Source: Castanea sativa (taxonomy: Eukaryota; Streptophyta; Magnoliopsida; Fagales; Fagaceae). From it: a stretch of DNA of 64,000 nucleotides. Under the pieces are notes generated by a model. That model was not told where the DNA came from, did not search any database, and saw only the letters and a program-made list of their open reading frames with translations. The stretch is taken from positions 89,410,001 to 89,474,000 of the forward strand of contig NC_134013.1 of NCBI RefSeq assembly GCF_040712315.1. Direction: 5' to 3'. Both the position numbers and the translations under genes were made by a program. Shown one piece after another: positions 1-18,363 of this stretch (positions are counted from its first letter, which is position 1; every line of letters begins with the position of its first letter).

Positions 1-1952
1 AGTTCTTTAGGTAATAAGAATAAATAAAAAGAAAAGAAGAGAGAGAAAAGCATATAAATCTAGTTTGCTTAAGTCAAATTCCCTCCTACCCGTAAATTTT
101 CACATAAAGATGTTGACATGTACATATACTTTTGCTATTGCACATTACTCACTCATGAGACACCTTTAATATTGGGGAAAAAAAATCTAGTACTACAAAT
201 GGTAGGTTCATGTATAATTGATAGACAATCACTTGCAGCCTGCCACGTCAAAGTTGTGACAAGTTTTAGTATATTTTGTGGTCCTTGAACCACTCTTAAT
301 ACTTTCAAGTGCAGGTATGAGCCTTTATTTGGAGCTAATAAACCTTTACATGGAGCTAATGAAATTTCCTTTCCTTTTTTTAGCCTTCAACTTCAAGTAT
401 CAAGTATGAGACTTTTAAGTGGAGCACCCTACAAAATCTTCTTTTTGTTGTTGTCTTTTTTGTGGGCCAAGGGGGAGAGAGTTATTTAGTTAGGATGGTG
501 TGAGAATGAAACTTTGCTAGGAGAGTGCAAGTATGAACCTTTATGTATAAGTTTTTCTTTTTCTCTCTAATTTGTTGTCTTTTGTGTTGGAGATGCTTTT
601 TATTTTTGGCACAATGGAATAACTTTAATATGTTTTATCTTTTAAAAGTAACACCATCTAGTCTATATATAGTAAAAGTTGTAGATGAGCTCTATATGAA
701 CTTCGTATTAACAAAATTAAAATTAAGGCTAACATAGAAGCTTTTCCTTATAAGTATCGATGGTTGATTCTTCAAGTTTGTTTGTATGTATGTGTTTTTC
801 TACTAATGTTCATAAGCTTGCTTTACTTGCTTAATTTTTCTTATAAATGTTACAATTGCAATTGGGCCTATTTACTTGTTAAGTTGCACTTGAATTAACG
901 ATATTTATTGTCAAATGGGTTTAGTTCATGTTACATCTAATGTAGCTTTGATAAAAGGTATATCACTCACAACAATTGGATGCAATTCACTATCAAGATA
1001 TTTGTTTAGTATATTTAGGAATACCAACACACACACAAACCCTATAATTTTAAGCTCTTTTGTATATTACCGAGTTTATAATGCCTAGTCACATTAAATT
1101 TGAAAAGCACGATAGAATTGATCAACTTGATTAAAAAATTAATCAAGAAAATATTTTTTCTTAAAAAAAAATTATATATAAATTTAAAGAAAAAAATACT
1201 TGAGAAATTTAACCAAAAAAATAATCAATTTGATTAACTGCTCAGCTAGCTGTACAATAGATCAATTGCCCAAGTCAAAAGGCAAAAGTGGCAACTCAAT
1301 AGCAGGGAATTTTGGTGAAGTGGATCAGACCCAGAAAGCGAAAGAGTTACAAAAAGAACAACAAACTGAGGCAAAGACTATTGATTATCCCAAAAGCATT
1401 CCCAAGGTAACAAACACCTCAAAAGAGTTTTATTTATATATATCTAAATATTTTTAACTCTCTAACATTGCCTTCCATTTTTTACATTGCAAAAAAAAAA
1501 GCAACAATAGAATTAAATAAATATTAATATAATATAGGGGATAATAGTAAGAGAAGATGTGAATTATGTTTTAGGGAGGAATATAATATATAGTAAAAAT
1601 TTAATGTATAATAACAAAATGATAGCCTACAACCATAATTAAATATAAAAAAAATGTTTTGACATAGCAATTCATTTAATTCATGAAAGCCCAAAATAAC
1701 AAGCCCACAATCCGGTGTGAACCATTTACTAACAAGCCCACAAAACATCACATGCACATAGTATTCCCAAAACCCCAAAAATAAACTTCAGCAAAACCAA
1801 GCCCACCAATACCATCATGTGTTATGGGTTATCCAGATTGGAAGATTCAACAATAAGCCCAAAACAAATGTTTACATCTGTTGTTATTTACAAAAACACG
1901 AGAGAGCAAAACAAATGCTCCCCAGACTTAAAATCAAATATCTAATGTGCAC
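1..1952. other. Intergenic, no supported gene
   Basis: This AT-rich stretch has no reading frame I can support. One part (about 1250-1410) reads open on the plus strand with coding-like, Lys/Gln/Glu-rich composition and ends at a plausible donor (AAG|GTAACA). It could be an orphan exon, but I recognise no family and it joins nothing nearby. Confidence 0.5.
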
Positions 1953-1974
1953 TTCTCTCTCTCTCTCTCTCTCT
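1953..1974 (+). repeat. (CT)n microsatellite upstream of the DC1 gene
   Basis: A run of about eleven CT units ends 15 bases before the DC1 start codon. Pyrimidine tracts of this kind are common in plant 5' leaders, so it probably lay in the 5'UTR. Confidence 0.7.
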
Positions 1975-1989
1975 GTTTGTCATTAGGAG

Positions 1990-3640
1990 ATGAAGCAGCT
2001 TCAACATTTTTTCCATCTGGAGCATCCGTTGGTCTTCAATGAAGACAGAATTTATGGCAAATATTGTTTGGGGTGTAGGGAACCAATATTGGGTCCTAGC
2101 TACAGTTGTAAAGAATGTGGAGGGTGGAAGACCTTTCATCATAAATCATGTGCGGAACTACCCCTTGGGTTGCTACACCATCCCTTGCACCCATTACATC
2201 CTCTTATTCTTTTTGATGAATGTACACATCATCCTGAGAGAGAAAAGAGCAATTGCAAAGTCTGCAAAGAAATGCGTTGGGAATACTATTATTTTTGTTA
2301 CCGATGCAATTTTAAGCTTCACATCAAATGTGGTTCTTTAGCACCAACCATAGAAGCAAGTCAAGCAACTGAAGTCCACCACCACCCATTGACCTCCTTT
2401 TGGAAGTTGCTAACGTTCACTTGCGACCTTTATGGCAAAGAAGACAAAGGTATGTCCTATGTGTGTAACCCATGTGGTTTCGGGATTCATACAAGATGTA
2501 CTAATTTCCCAGGCAGATTCAAAGTCGTACGGCACAATCACCCCCTCAACCTCATCCATTCTCTTAAACTCCATCAATCCAACTCCCAATTATGTCAACT
2601 CTGTTTTCAAAAAGTGGACACAAACTATGGGCTTTATTATTGCTTTAGATGCGATTTCGCTGCCCACCTCGATTGTGCTACTAGCTGGAGAAATATGGAG
2701 GACATAAATTTGTTGGAACTTAAAGAGGAGGAGTCCGCCAAGTCAAAAGCTACGCTGAAAATTGTAGATTCAAAGCTCAATCAATCTGTTGACTCAAAAA
2801 TTTGCGAAGTCATAAAAACCACTGTGCGAGAGGACAGAACTGAAATTGCCACAGAAATCAAACACTTCAGCCATGAGCATGACTTAAAGCTTACTAATGA
2901 GGTTCCAAATAACAAAATTTGTAACAGGTGCGTACGAGCTATTCTCACTCTATCTTTTTACAATTGTGTCGATTATAGCTTCTTTCTTCATATATCTTGT
3001 ACTAAATTACCCAAAATAAAACAACACCCACTCATCCTCACTTATAGTAAAAGATCTAAGTTTCAATGTGATGCCTGTTACGAGAGCTGCAATGGCTTTA
3101 GTTACCGTTGTTAAAGATGTGACTTTGATCTCAATGTTCATTGTAGTTTGACTTCAAACACACTTACTCATGCTTGTCATGAGCATCGTCTTTACCTCTC
3201 AATCACAAACCATGCACATAAGTGTAGTATTTGTGGTACTGAAAGATACCAAGTATTCCGTTGTACCACTTGTGATTTTGTTCTAGACTTCAAATGTGCT
3301 ACACTACCACAAACTACATGGTACTACCAACATGAGCATCCATTCACTCTATGGTATACTCCTGAAGATGACTCCAATGAGTATTACTATGACATCTGTG
3401 AAGAAGAACGAGATCCCAAACATAAGCATCCCAAACAATGGTTCTACTGTGCATATTGCAGTTTTCCTACTCATTCTAAATGTATTCTTGAGGAATACCC
3501 AAATCTCAAAAAAAAACCATATAATACCTATCTGTTTAGAGATGCTACACCTTAATTTGACTGTAAAGACAACTCTCAATGACACAAATGATCTATCAAT
3601 GTGCTCGATGTAATTTCAGCATTCACGATAAATGTTTTAA
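1990..3640 (+). pseudogene. DC1 (Cys/His-rich C1) domain protein, broken by an in-frame stop and a late frameshift
   Basis: The frame opens at ATG 1990 and encodes a run of DC1 modules: repeated pairs such as CLGCREPI, SCKECGG, CYRCNF, CQLCF and CFRCDF, with spaced His residues for zinc binding. DC1 proteins form large plant families linked to stress and defence; some bind lipids or act as signalling adaptors. The frame is cut by TAA at 3112-3114, exactly where a module reads RC-stop-RCDFDLN. Tyr or a similar residue is expected there, so this is a one-base nonsense change. The same frame then stays open to 3555 with two more modules, ending in a second stop. The last module half (CARCNFSIHDKCF, 3600-3638) is in another frame, so a small indel is also present. 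An intronless structure is normal for the family. It is probably a recent pseudogene; a 374-aa truncated product remains possible. Confidence 0.85.
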
Positions 3641-3952
3641 AAAACAGATTTTTTTTAAAATAAATTTTTATATGTAAATTGTCAATTTATGTTGAGCCTT
3701 AGTTCTTTGTTGTTGAATCTAATGTGTTATTATGTCTATTTATTTTTTCCCCTTTTGAGAAAAACTTATTTGTGTTGTCAAATAATGAATTCAATCATTT
3801 CCTTTCCTTGGATTAAAATTGAAATAGTAATGCAACTCATAAATTCATTTTATTATGCTGTTTTATCACAACAATCAAGGCTGAAATTAGAGGATGCTTC
3901 AGTTGACAATTCTGTTTTTTCAAGTCTGATCTTTATGGATAACAATAACGGC
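3641..3952. other. Spacer between two convergent broken genes
   Basis: This is about 300 bases of AT-rich sequence between the decayed 3' ends of the DC1 gene and the receptor kinase. No kinase subdomains VIII-XI are visible here on either strand, so the missing half of the kinase is not simply out of frame. Confidence 0.5.
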
Positions 3953-5956
3953 TTAGGATGTTAGCATTGACATGGTGGTTAAAACCCGACTGAAGTTCCG
4001 ACCTATTACCTTTGCAAGCCCAAAATCAGCCACTTTTGGGTCATTCTCAGCATCCAACAATATGTTCTCAAGCTTGATGTCACAATGTATGATACAGTCT
4101 ATACAATTCTCATGAAGGTATGCCAACCCTTTAGCAATCCCAATTGCAATATGATATCTTGTATTCCAATCCAAAATTTTAGAAACCTCCTGGAACAAAT
4201 GAGATTCTGAAGAACCTTTTGGCATATAATCATAGACGAGAAATCTTTTTGAAGCTTCTACACAGAATCCATGTAGGTGAAGAAGATTGACATGCTGGAT
4301 TGCTCCAAGTGTTCTCACTTCTGCACGAAATTGTTTCTCTCCTTGCTCTACACTTCTTATTTTCTTCACTGCTGTGGCTGTTGAATTCGGCAAAGTCCCT
4401 TTGAAAACAGAACCAAAACCGCCCTCCCCAAGTTTTTGGGAGAAGTTCTTTGTTGCTTTTTGTAAATCCCGATACTTAAACAACTTCAAAGAAAATTCTG
4501 ATTCCTCAAGCGCACCATCAGCGGAAGGTTTCCACAATATGATTGCCAAAACAATGCTAAGGAGAAGAATGAGCATTGCAAAAACTCCAAGAATCCAAGC
4601 AGCCTTTTTCGACGTCTTGGTTCTACTTCCAACCAACTCAAATTGCTCAGATGCTGAAATGCGAACATACAAATCTTCACCAGTCTCAGTACCAGGTGAA
4701 ATTTGTAAATTCATCAGTTGTTTCATGTACAGAAAACATTCATCATAACAGGAGTAAGCAATGCAGTCACAATCCCTTAAGCATGCTAATTTACATGCCT
4801 CAATGTCTTGGACCATTCCATTAATCTTTGTTGCCACCCCAAAGAGATTTCCAAGGTGCATGTTGGGCATTGTGAGGAACTTATCGATTCCTTCATTTGA
4901 GCATCCTAAAGGAGTTCTCCTAATACACACCCTCCTGAGTAGTCTTGTAGTATGCTCCCAATTTCCTGGCCACCTTGGTTCAAATCCTTTTGGGCAATCA
5001 CAAAGAGGTGCCTTATGCTGAATACAGATGCCATAATTGCCACAAAAACCATCAATCTCACAATGTCGTGAAGCTTCTGTCCAAAACAAATTCCATGTCT
5101 GGGAATAACTGCTCCATATATAGAGATTGAGATCCCCGGTAACGTCCAAAACAAATCTAGCGGATGTAGCATAGTCGAGAGAAGAATATGTAAAATAGCT
5201 TTCGTACTCATTGAAAACATAGGAATAGTTTATATATAGCCAGAATAGGTCATTCCCTATATTTATAAATGACACGTTGCTGATAAGCAGCGTAAGCCAA
5301 GGAGAATTGCTTATATAGTATATTAATAATCTACTTTCTTTTAATTCAGCTGAGAACTGGCCACTACCTGGATTTTCTGAACTTGTCCATGACCTTAGAA
5401 TATTGCTTTTATTGGTAAGTCTATTGTACCCAATCTTGGCCCCTGGAAGCAACGTATTGGTTTGCTCCTCAAAACTCTGCCACAATACATTATCTAATTT
5501 ATCTCTTAAGATAAAATTCCCTTTATCAAGAAGCACTGCTACAGTATGATTAGGCATGCCAGAGTTTGTGCAATTGCAAAAAGGAATTCCTTTTTCAGTT
5601 GTCAACAAATTGCCATCCTCAGAAATTTCTAGTGCTTTAGAGGACGGGTTATAGACTGGGCAGCCTCTATTTGCCACCCAAACCACTGTTAACTCTGCTA
5701 TAGTTTTATACCATATGCCTACATAATGCTTGTGAGACTTACCAGGTGTGAAGAAACCCAGTTCGAAAATTCCGTTTTTAGAAGTAAGGGTCTGGTTCCA
5801 TGCCAGACGCTGACCTCGGTACATGGTATCAGATGCAGTGGAGAGATGAGCTTTGAGTGACAAGATGAGAAGTAGAGCAAAATGAGACCATGCCTTCTTG
5901 CTTGTAGTATAGATTTCCTGCTTTTGGCTTCTTTGTGCCATACAACGATTGTTCAT
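3953..5956 (-). pseudogene. G-type lectin S-receptor-like Ser/Thr kinase, truncated in the activation loop
   Basis: This is a single open frame of 667 codons with the architecture of intronless plant G-type lectin receptor kinases. It has a signal peptide (hydrophobic core around residues 26-36), a B-lectin domain (GIFELGFFTPG, VWVANR), an S-locus glycoprotein/EGF-like Cys region (CGNYGIC), a PAN domain (about 355-420) and a transmembrane helix (about 455-478). A cytoplasmic kinase follows, with the Gly loop GEGGFGSV at 510, ATP Lys in AVKK near 531, catalytic HCDIKLEN at 624 and DFG at 644. It then stops after SRVLTTM and a few unrelated residues. The P+1 loop, APE motif and the whole C-lobe end are missing. 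Family members usually run about 150 residues further. It cannot be an active kinase as it stands. Extracellular domains could still be made if expressed. The start could also be the Met at residue 6. Confidence 0.88.
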
Positions 5957-5986
5957 CTTTCTAGGTAATTTATTGAGTCTTCCATT

Positions 5987-6008
5987 CTCTCTCTCTCTCT
6001 CTCTCTCT
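5987..6008. repeat. (CT)n microsatellite upstream of the receptor kinase
   Basis: A CT run lies about 30 bases upstream of the minus-strand start codon, reading as GA on the coding strand. It probably lies in the leader. Confidence 0.6.
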
Positions 6009-6125
6009 AATTAATTTTATTAGAGTTGCAGTTTTCTGTTTGAAATGTTTCTATTGAACCGAAGTACTGCTTGCAATTAAAGATCCAAAACAGCCTCAAA
6101 GCACGCCCCTTTTGACTCTATTGAG

Positions 6126-6284
6126 TGAGTTTGGGAAGCGTGTTTTGTGCGTTAAAGTGTAACTGAGACCCACAAGTACAAAAAAATACAAATCTAACAT
6201 TAAAATTGGACACTATTTACACATTTAAAATTATTTTGATAATGTTTTCAATTTTTAGCAATAAACGGTATCCAAACAGACCTT
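6126..6284. mobile_element. Small MITE, family B copy 1
   Basis: This is a non-coding element of about 160 bases. Its right half (TTTACACATTTAAAA, AATAAACGGTATCCAAACAG) is nearly the same as the element at 56350-56563. The right end, read inward, is GGTCTGTTTGGATACC. The left end is a weaker match (GAGTTTGGGAAGCG). Boundaries are approximate and I could not define a clear target duplication. Confidence 0.6.
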
Positions 6285-7592
6285 TAGTCAAAAATATGAA
6301 ATTTCCATGTGCCGTATGTATAGCCAGCTAAAAATTCTACAATTATTTCTTGAACATAATTTTTTTTTTTTCTTCTTTCCTTTCTTTTTTTTTTTTCAAA
6401 TTTTGCCGACTGAAGGATATGATAGAAGAAAGCAATGGGAAGAATTGCAATCTTTGGGGACCATCTCCCTCCAGAAGCTCCCAAATTAGTAGATGAGGGT
6501 GGACCCCTGGAAAACATGAAGACTTAGTGTGCACTAACGAAAAAAATCATTGATCGCAAAATAGTAAGCCCGAAGAAATTATTGATTAGACCAGAAACAC
6601 AAGCTTTGCCACTCAAACAGTTTCATAGCTTTACGCATAAAATAGATGAATTTTAAGGTTTTGTTAGTGTATCAATATCATGTAGGATCCAAAACAAGGA
6701 AATTCATTTAAAAAATAGGATGACCCTCATTGATGAAAAAAATGAATGAAAATTGCTTGAGATGTTTGATCATGTTTAAAGGAAAGTAATTAAGGCACCA
6801 ATAAAAAAGGAAAGTGATTTTTTCAAGTTCAGCTAAAAAAAAGATACATGAACACCAAAAATAACATTTACAGACGTAGTAAAAAATGAAATGTCAATTA
6901 AGGAACTAACTGTGGGTGTGACTTTCAATAGAATAAAATGGCGGAAACGATTATATATAGATTACAACATCATTTTCGACTAATTAGCAAAAGAAGACAT
7001 TACAGAATTTACTATACAGTGCCAGCTGTAAAATTGGAGGCATGGACAGCCACAAATCGGCCATAGACGATTCCCAATCAACCATAATAAATGCTAGTGT
7101 AGTCTTAGGAATAAGTTTCAGACATAAGATTAATCTTTTCGTCGAGAACGTCAAAGACCAACCACAACTATAATTTTTATAATGAGATCTTTGCCATAGT
7201 CATATATGGGTAAAAACATAAAACTTGACTAAGGGAAGAACGAGATCATAAGAAGAGTTGCTAAAAGAAAAACATTTTTAGCACAGGGTATACATACATA
7301 CATACATACATGCTCATACCTTCATCTTACTAAAATCCCCTGCAATTGGGGTCACAATAAATACACATGATATAAGTCATATAGTGTCTTTGAATTAAAA
7401 TTCAAAAGCACCATCAGCAAGCAAATTCAAAGCCTCAGGTTTCCTCTACTGTCCTAGGAACTCCGTTTGTAGTACTCTCTCACAGGAGGCAAGATGACTA
7501 ATAATAAGGGTAAGGGATTTTGGACAGATGCGGATCAAGGCCAAACCTGGGGTGGAATGGCAACCAGAAGTAAGAAAGATTTGGTACGGTTG
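6285..7592. other. Spacer and probable 3'UTR of the shaggy-like kinase
   Basis: No coding region was found. The part nearest 7592 should hold the 3'UTR of the minus-strand kinase gene. A short (CATA)n run lies near 7291-7311. Confidence 0.4.
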
Positions 7593-15084
<7,492 letters not shown>

Positions 15085-16852
15085 AAATGTGCTTGGTGTT
15101 TATTACGGACGCTAGTACGTGCTACCCTCGTGATACTTTTGTGTTCTGCCTCCCATACCATCCAAGCATGTATCTTCCTAAAATAATTAATTGCATTACT
15201 TGAAACCGAGAAACATATACTGAACATACAAAACGCAGTAGATATCATGTTGATTTTAGACGGCATTAAACATCTAAACTGAATGTTGTCCTCAATCGCT
15301 TCATCTAATTTAAAAATTCCAACCAATATTATAGACTTTTTAATCCTTATAAGTGAACAATACGGTAGAATCATGTTAGCCAAAAGTAAGAAATAAATAA
15401 GCGATTTATACTATTGTGAACAGATATCACCATCAAACATCAAAATGAAAAACAAAAGAAATATTTACAACCATCTTATAGGGAGCCAACAGTCACATAA
15501 CCACATAAAGATACTAGCTTTTAGGTGGAAGAGGAATTGCCAATCATAGAGCTATGTCAGAAAACGTTATTATAGATTTGTAACAGAATGACTAAAAAAA
15601 AAATACAGTAGCATTATCATAATCTTTCTTCCCTCTGCACCAAACATATATACGACAGTCACTACGAAGGTTAGATTATGCATCTAACAATTTGGCAGCC
15701 AAACTCAAACAACAACAAAAAGGAGGAAAACAGAAGTGCACAAAACTAAGTCAGAAATATATAATAAGGGAAATAAAATATATAAAAAAACCACAGGACA
15801 ACAAAATCGCAACAATTAAAGTCTCAATCAATTCGGCAACATAGAAACCCGTGGTTGAAAGCCTTATGAAAACACATCCTACAATTTTCCAACTTCAAAT
15901 TGCAGCCACTCCTAAACCAACTAACCCAACTTGAGTAAGGCATAAAATTTGCAAAAATTAAGCTCTACCAACGAGCTCCTGCTCAAATGACACTTCTTGT
16001 TCCCACAACAAGAGATGCAAGGTAAAGCCGCGTGTTCAAACCAAATACATAAATAAATAAAACCATATGCTGCACCATCTCAAGCAATAATTACCTTTAT
16101 GGAAGCTAGAATAGAAGTAATTAAAACAAGCAAATCAATGGCATTAAAGTTTAATACGCCATTTATCACAATTACTTAAAACTAGAGCCACTGTAATTGT
16201 ACAAAACTACAATCTTTTTTTTTTTTTCTTGTTCTTACAATTCCCACTATCCCAAATTACCAAATTGAGACCCAAAACAAAATGAGATACCAAAATTCAC
16301 ATTTCAAATTCCTATCAGATTCATCGCACAATTTACCCACCAATCAAAAACAAAATTCACAAAACCCCAATAAACCAAAACCGCATATAGATCTACACCA
16401 AAATTACCCAATTTTGTTTTTCTCGCAATATTCAAATCCAAACTAAAATTTTTCAAAAAAAAAAAACTACGCCAATTCACACAACACCGAAATAAAGCAC
16501 AAATTTTTTTGTTCTCTCAAAATCGAATCAGATCGATGAGAAATGAGAATTCAGAGACGCAGAGAGAGAGAGAGAGAGGAGAGAGAGAGACTCACCAGCG
16601 AGTGTTTCGGAGCGAATTCGAATCGGAGCTCGAGCATTTTACTTTAGCTTTTCGATTTTCGCAAAATTTTTGTTTTTCTAAAAACCAAAACTTTTTCGCT
16701 TTCACTAATTAAATATAAATAAAAATTTAAAAAAAAATTTTTGATCGGAGAGCGTGAAGCGAGTGAACTGTGTGTTTGATCTGATTGATTGATTTTCTTT
16801 TTTGGGTTTTCACTCTTTTTTTTTTTTTTTGGCTTTGTGTGTTTGAGAGAGC

Positions 16853-16884
<32 letters not shown>

Positions 16885-16900
16885 GATGTTTTGGTGTTTT
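15085..16900 (-). promoter_or_regulatory. 5' leader of the shaggy-like kinase, with probable 5'UTR intron
   Basis: A strong donor (CTG|GTGAGT, last exon base 16596) lies 1.5 kb upstream of the start codon. A matching acceptor (TTATTTTAG|GAAG, first exon base 15177) lies 93 bases upstream of it. This predicts a first non-coding exon rich in GA/CT repeats (16556-16590 and 16851-16879) and an intron of about 1.4 kb. Leader introns are common in plant kinase genes and often raise expression. Transcript data would be needed to fix the start. Confidence 0.55.
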
Positions 16901-17437
16901 CAAAAAACACAACTGTGTCTCACTCTGTGACAGTTTTTTTTTTTTTTTTTTTTTGGTTTTGGTTTCTCTGACAATTATCAGTATCACGCTACATTTATCT
17001 TAAAATGGAGTGGTTTGGATTATGGGAATTGGATACTATATACTCCACTACAAACGTTGTTTGTATTGTAACTTTGTATACACCATAAAATTTGACCACT
17101 TTTTCTTAACAAAGAGATATAAATTAATCCATCTTTCAAAAAAAATTATATAACTTTGACATAATGTTAATGATTTGAGATACATTAATGTCGGTGGTGA
17201 ATCCAGACGAGAAGCTGAATTTTTTTTTTTATATACATGTATTACATAGCATCAGTTGAAAGAAATATAGTAATAAGGGTCTGTTTGGATAAGCTATTCT
17301 AAAAATGTATTTTTTTAAAATAGCGTTTTTAAAACGAGCGTTTTGAAAACACAATTTTTAAAGTAATATTTGAGCGTTTGGTAAAACATGTTACTCTAAA
17401 ATTGCTGTCTTGAAAAATTTTACAAAAAAGGACCTAA

Positions 17438-17741
17438 GAGCATTTGCATCAGCTCATGCAAAATTTTCTTCTATTTTACACTAAAAAACCTACTTTTTTT
17501 ATTTTACACACCCTCTTTTACAAACCCCTCACATCAGTTGTCTATTATACACGTTTGCTCAAATAAAATATTTATTTCCTTCCCACCTTCATCTCTCTCA
17601 CAGCCACCGGCACAGCCACCGGAATCCAAAGAAAACCAGTTAACAAAAAAAAAAACCCAATCAAAAAAATCCAACACAACCCTAAGACAACATCGTCGAC
17701 GCCTCCGGCCTCCAATCACACCGGAATCCAAAGAAAACCAG

Positions 17742-17777
<36 letters not shown>

Positions 17778-18099
17778 AATCAAAAAACCCACCAATCCAT
17801 CGAGCCAAACCCACACCCAAACCCATTCGTCGCCCACCGATCAGCCACCCTTCAACAAACCCACCGATCCGTCGAGCCAAACCCACCGATCTGTCGAGCC
17901 TCACCCACACCAGAAAAAAAAAAAAAAAAAAAAAAACCAACGAATCGAAGCAAGATCGACGCCTCGCAGCACCGCCCCCTCCTCGCGATGGCCGTCCGGC
18001 GACTCGGCTTGCTCGACCTTGCTCTTATCGGCGGCGACGACGATCGGCGGCTAGAGGAAAAAAATGGATGAGATGAGAGAATGAGAGAGGTGCTGTGTC

Positions 18100-18139
<40 letters not shown>

Positions 18140-18363
18140 TCAGTTGGGAGGAGAGAGAAAAAATAATAAAAAAAACATATACACTTGCTACAGTATCCGT
18201 GTAAATTTACACGGTACTGTAGCATAGTGGATGATATAGATGAGTTTAAATGAGTTTAGAGGGATTGATGTAGGGGCTTTTTTGTTTAAAATGTGTAAAA
18301 TTAATGATTTTTTCTCATTTTACACATTTATACCCATTTATCCATCCACTGATGTGGATGCTC
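17438..18363. mobile_element. PIF-Harbinger-like element (inner of the nested pair)
   Basis: The ends are GAGCATTTGCATCAG at the left and, read inward, GAGCATCCACATCAGTGG at the right. Exact TAA duplications lie at 17435-17437 and 18364-18366. It sits inside the outer element, so it is younger. The middle is GC-rich, with poly-A runs, a repeated CACCGGAATCCAAAGAAAAC motif and a low-complexity open frame (17538-18071, plus) that I do not accept as a gene. The GC-rich core may be captured host sequence. Confidence 0.75.
18101..18141. repeat. GA/CAGA-rich microsatellite in the inner element
   Basis: An imperfect (GA)n run with CAGA interruptions lies near the right end of the inner nested element. 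Confidence 0.5.

Noticed and set aside
16644..17003. Several frames of 60-88 aa upstream of the kinase
   Set aside because: They are translations of GA/CT and T-run repeats in the leader region.
17534..18071. Open frames of 177 aa (plus) and 74-81 aa (minus) at 17.5-18.0 kb
   Set aside because: They are made of poly-A/T runs and Pro/Arg-rich repeats inside a non-autonomous transposon; there are no domains, and the frames are open on both strands only because of low complexity.
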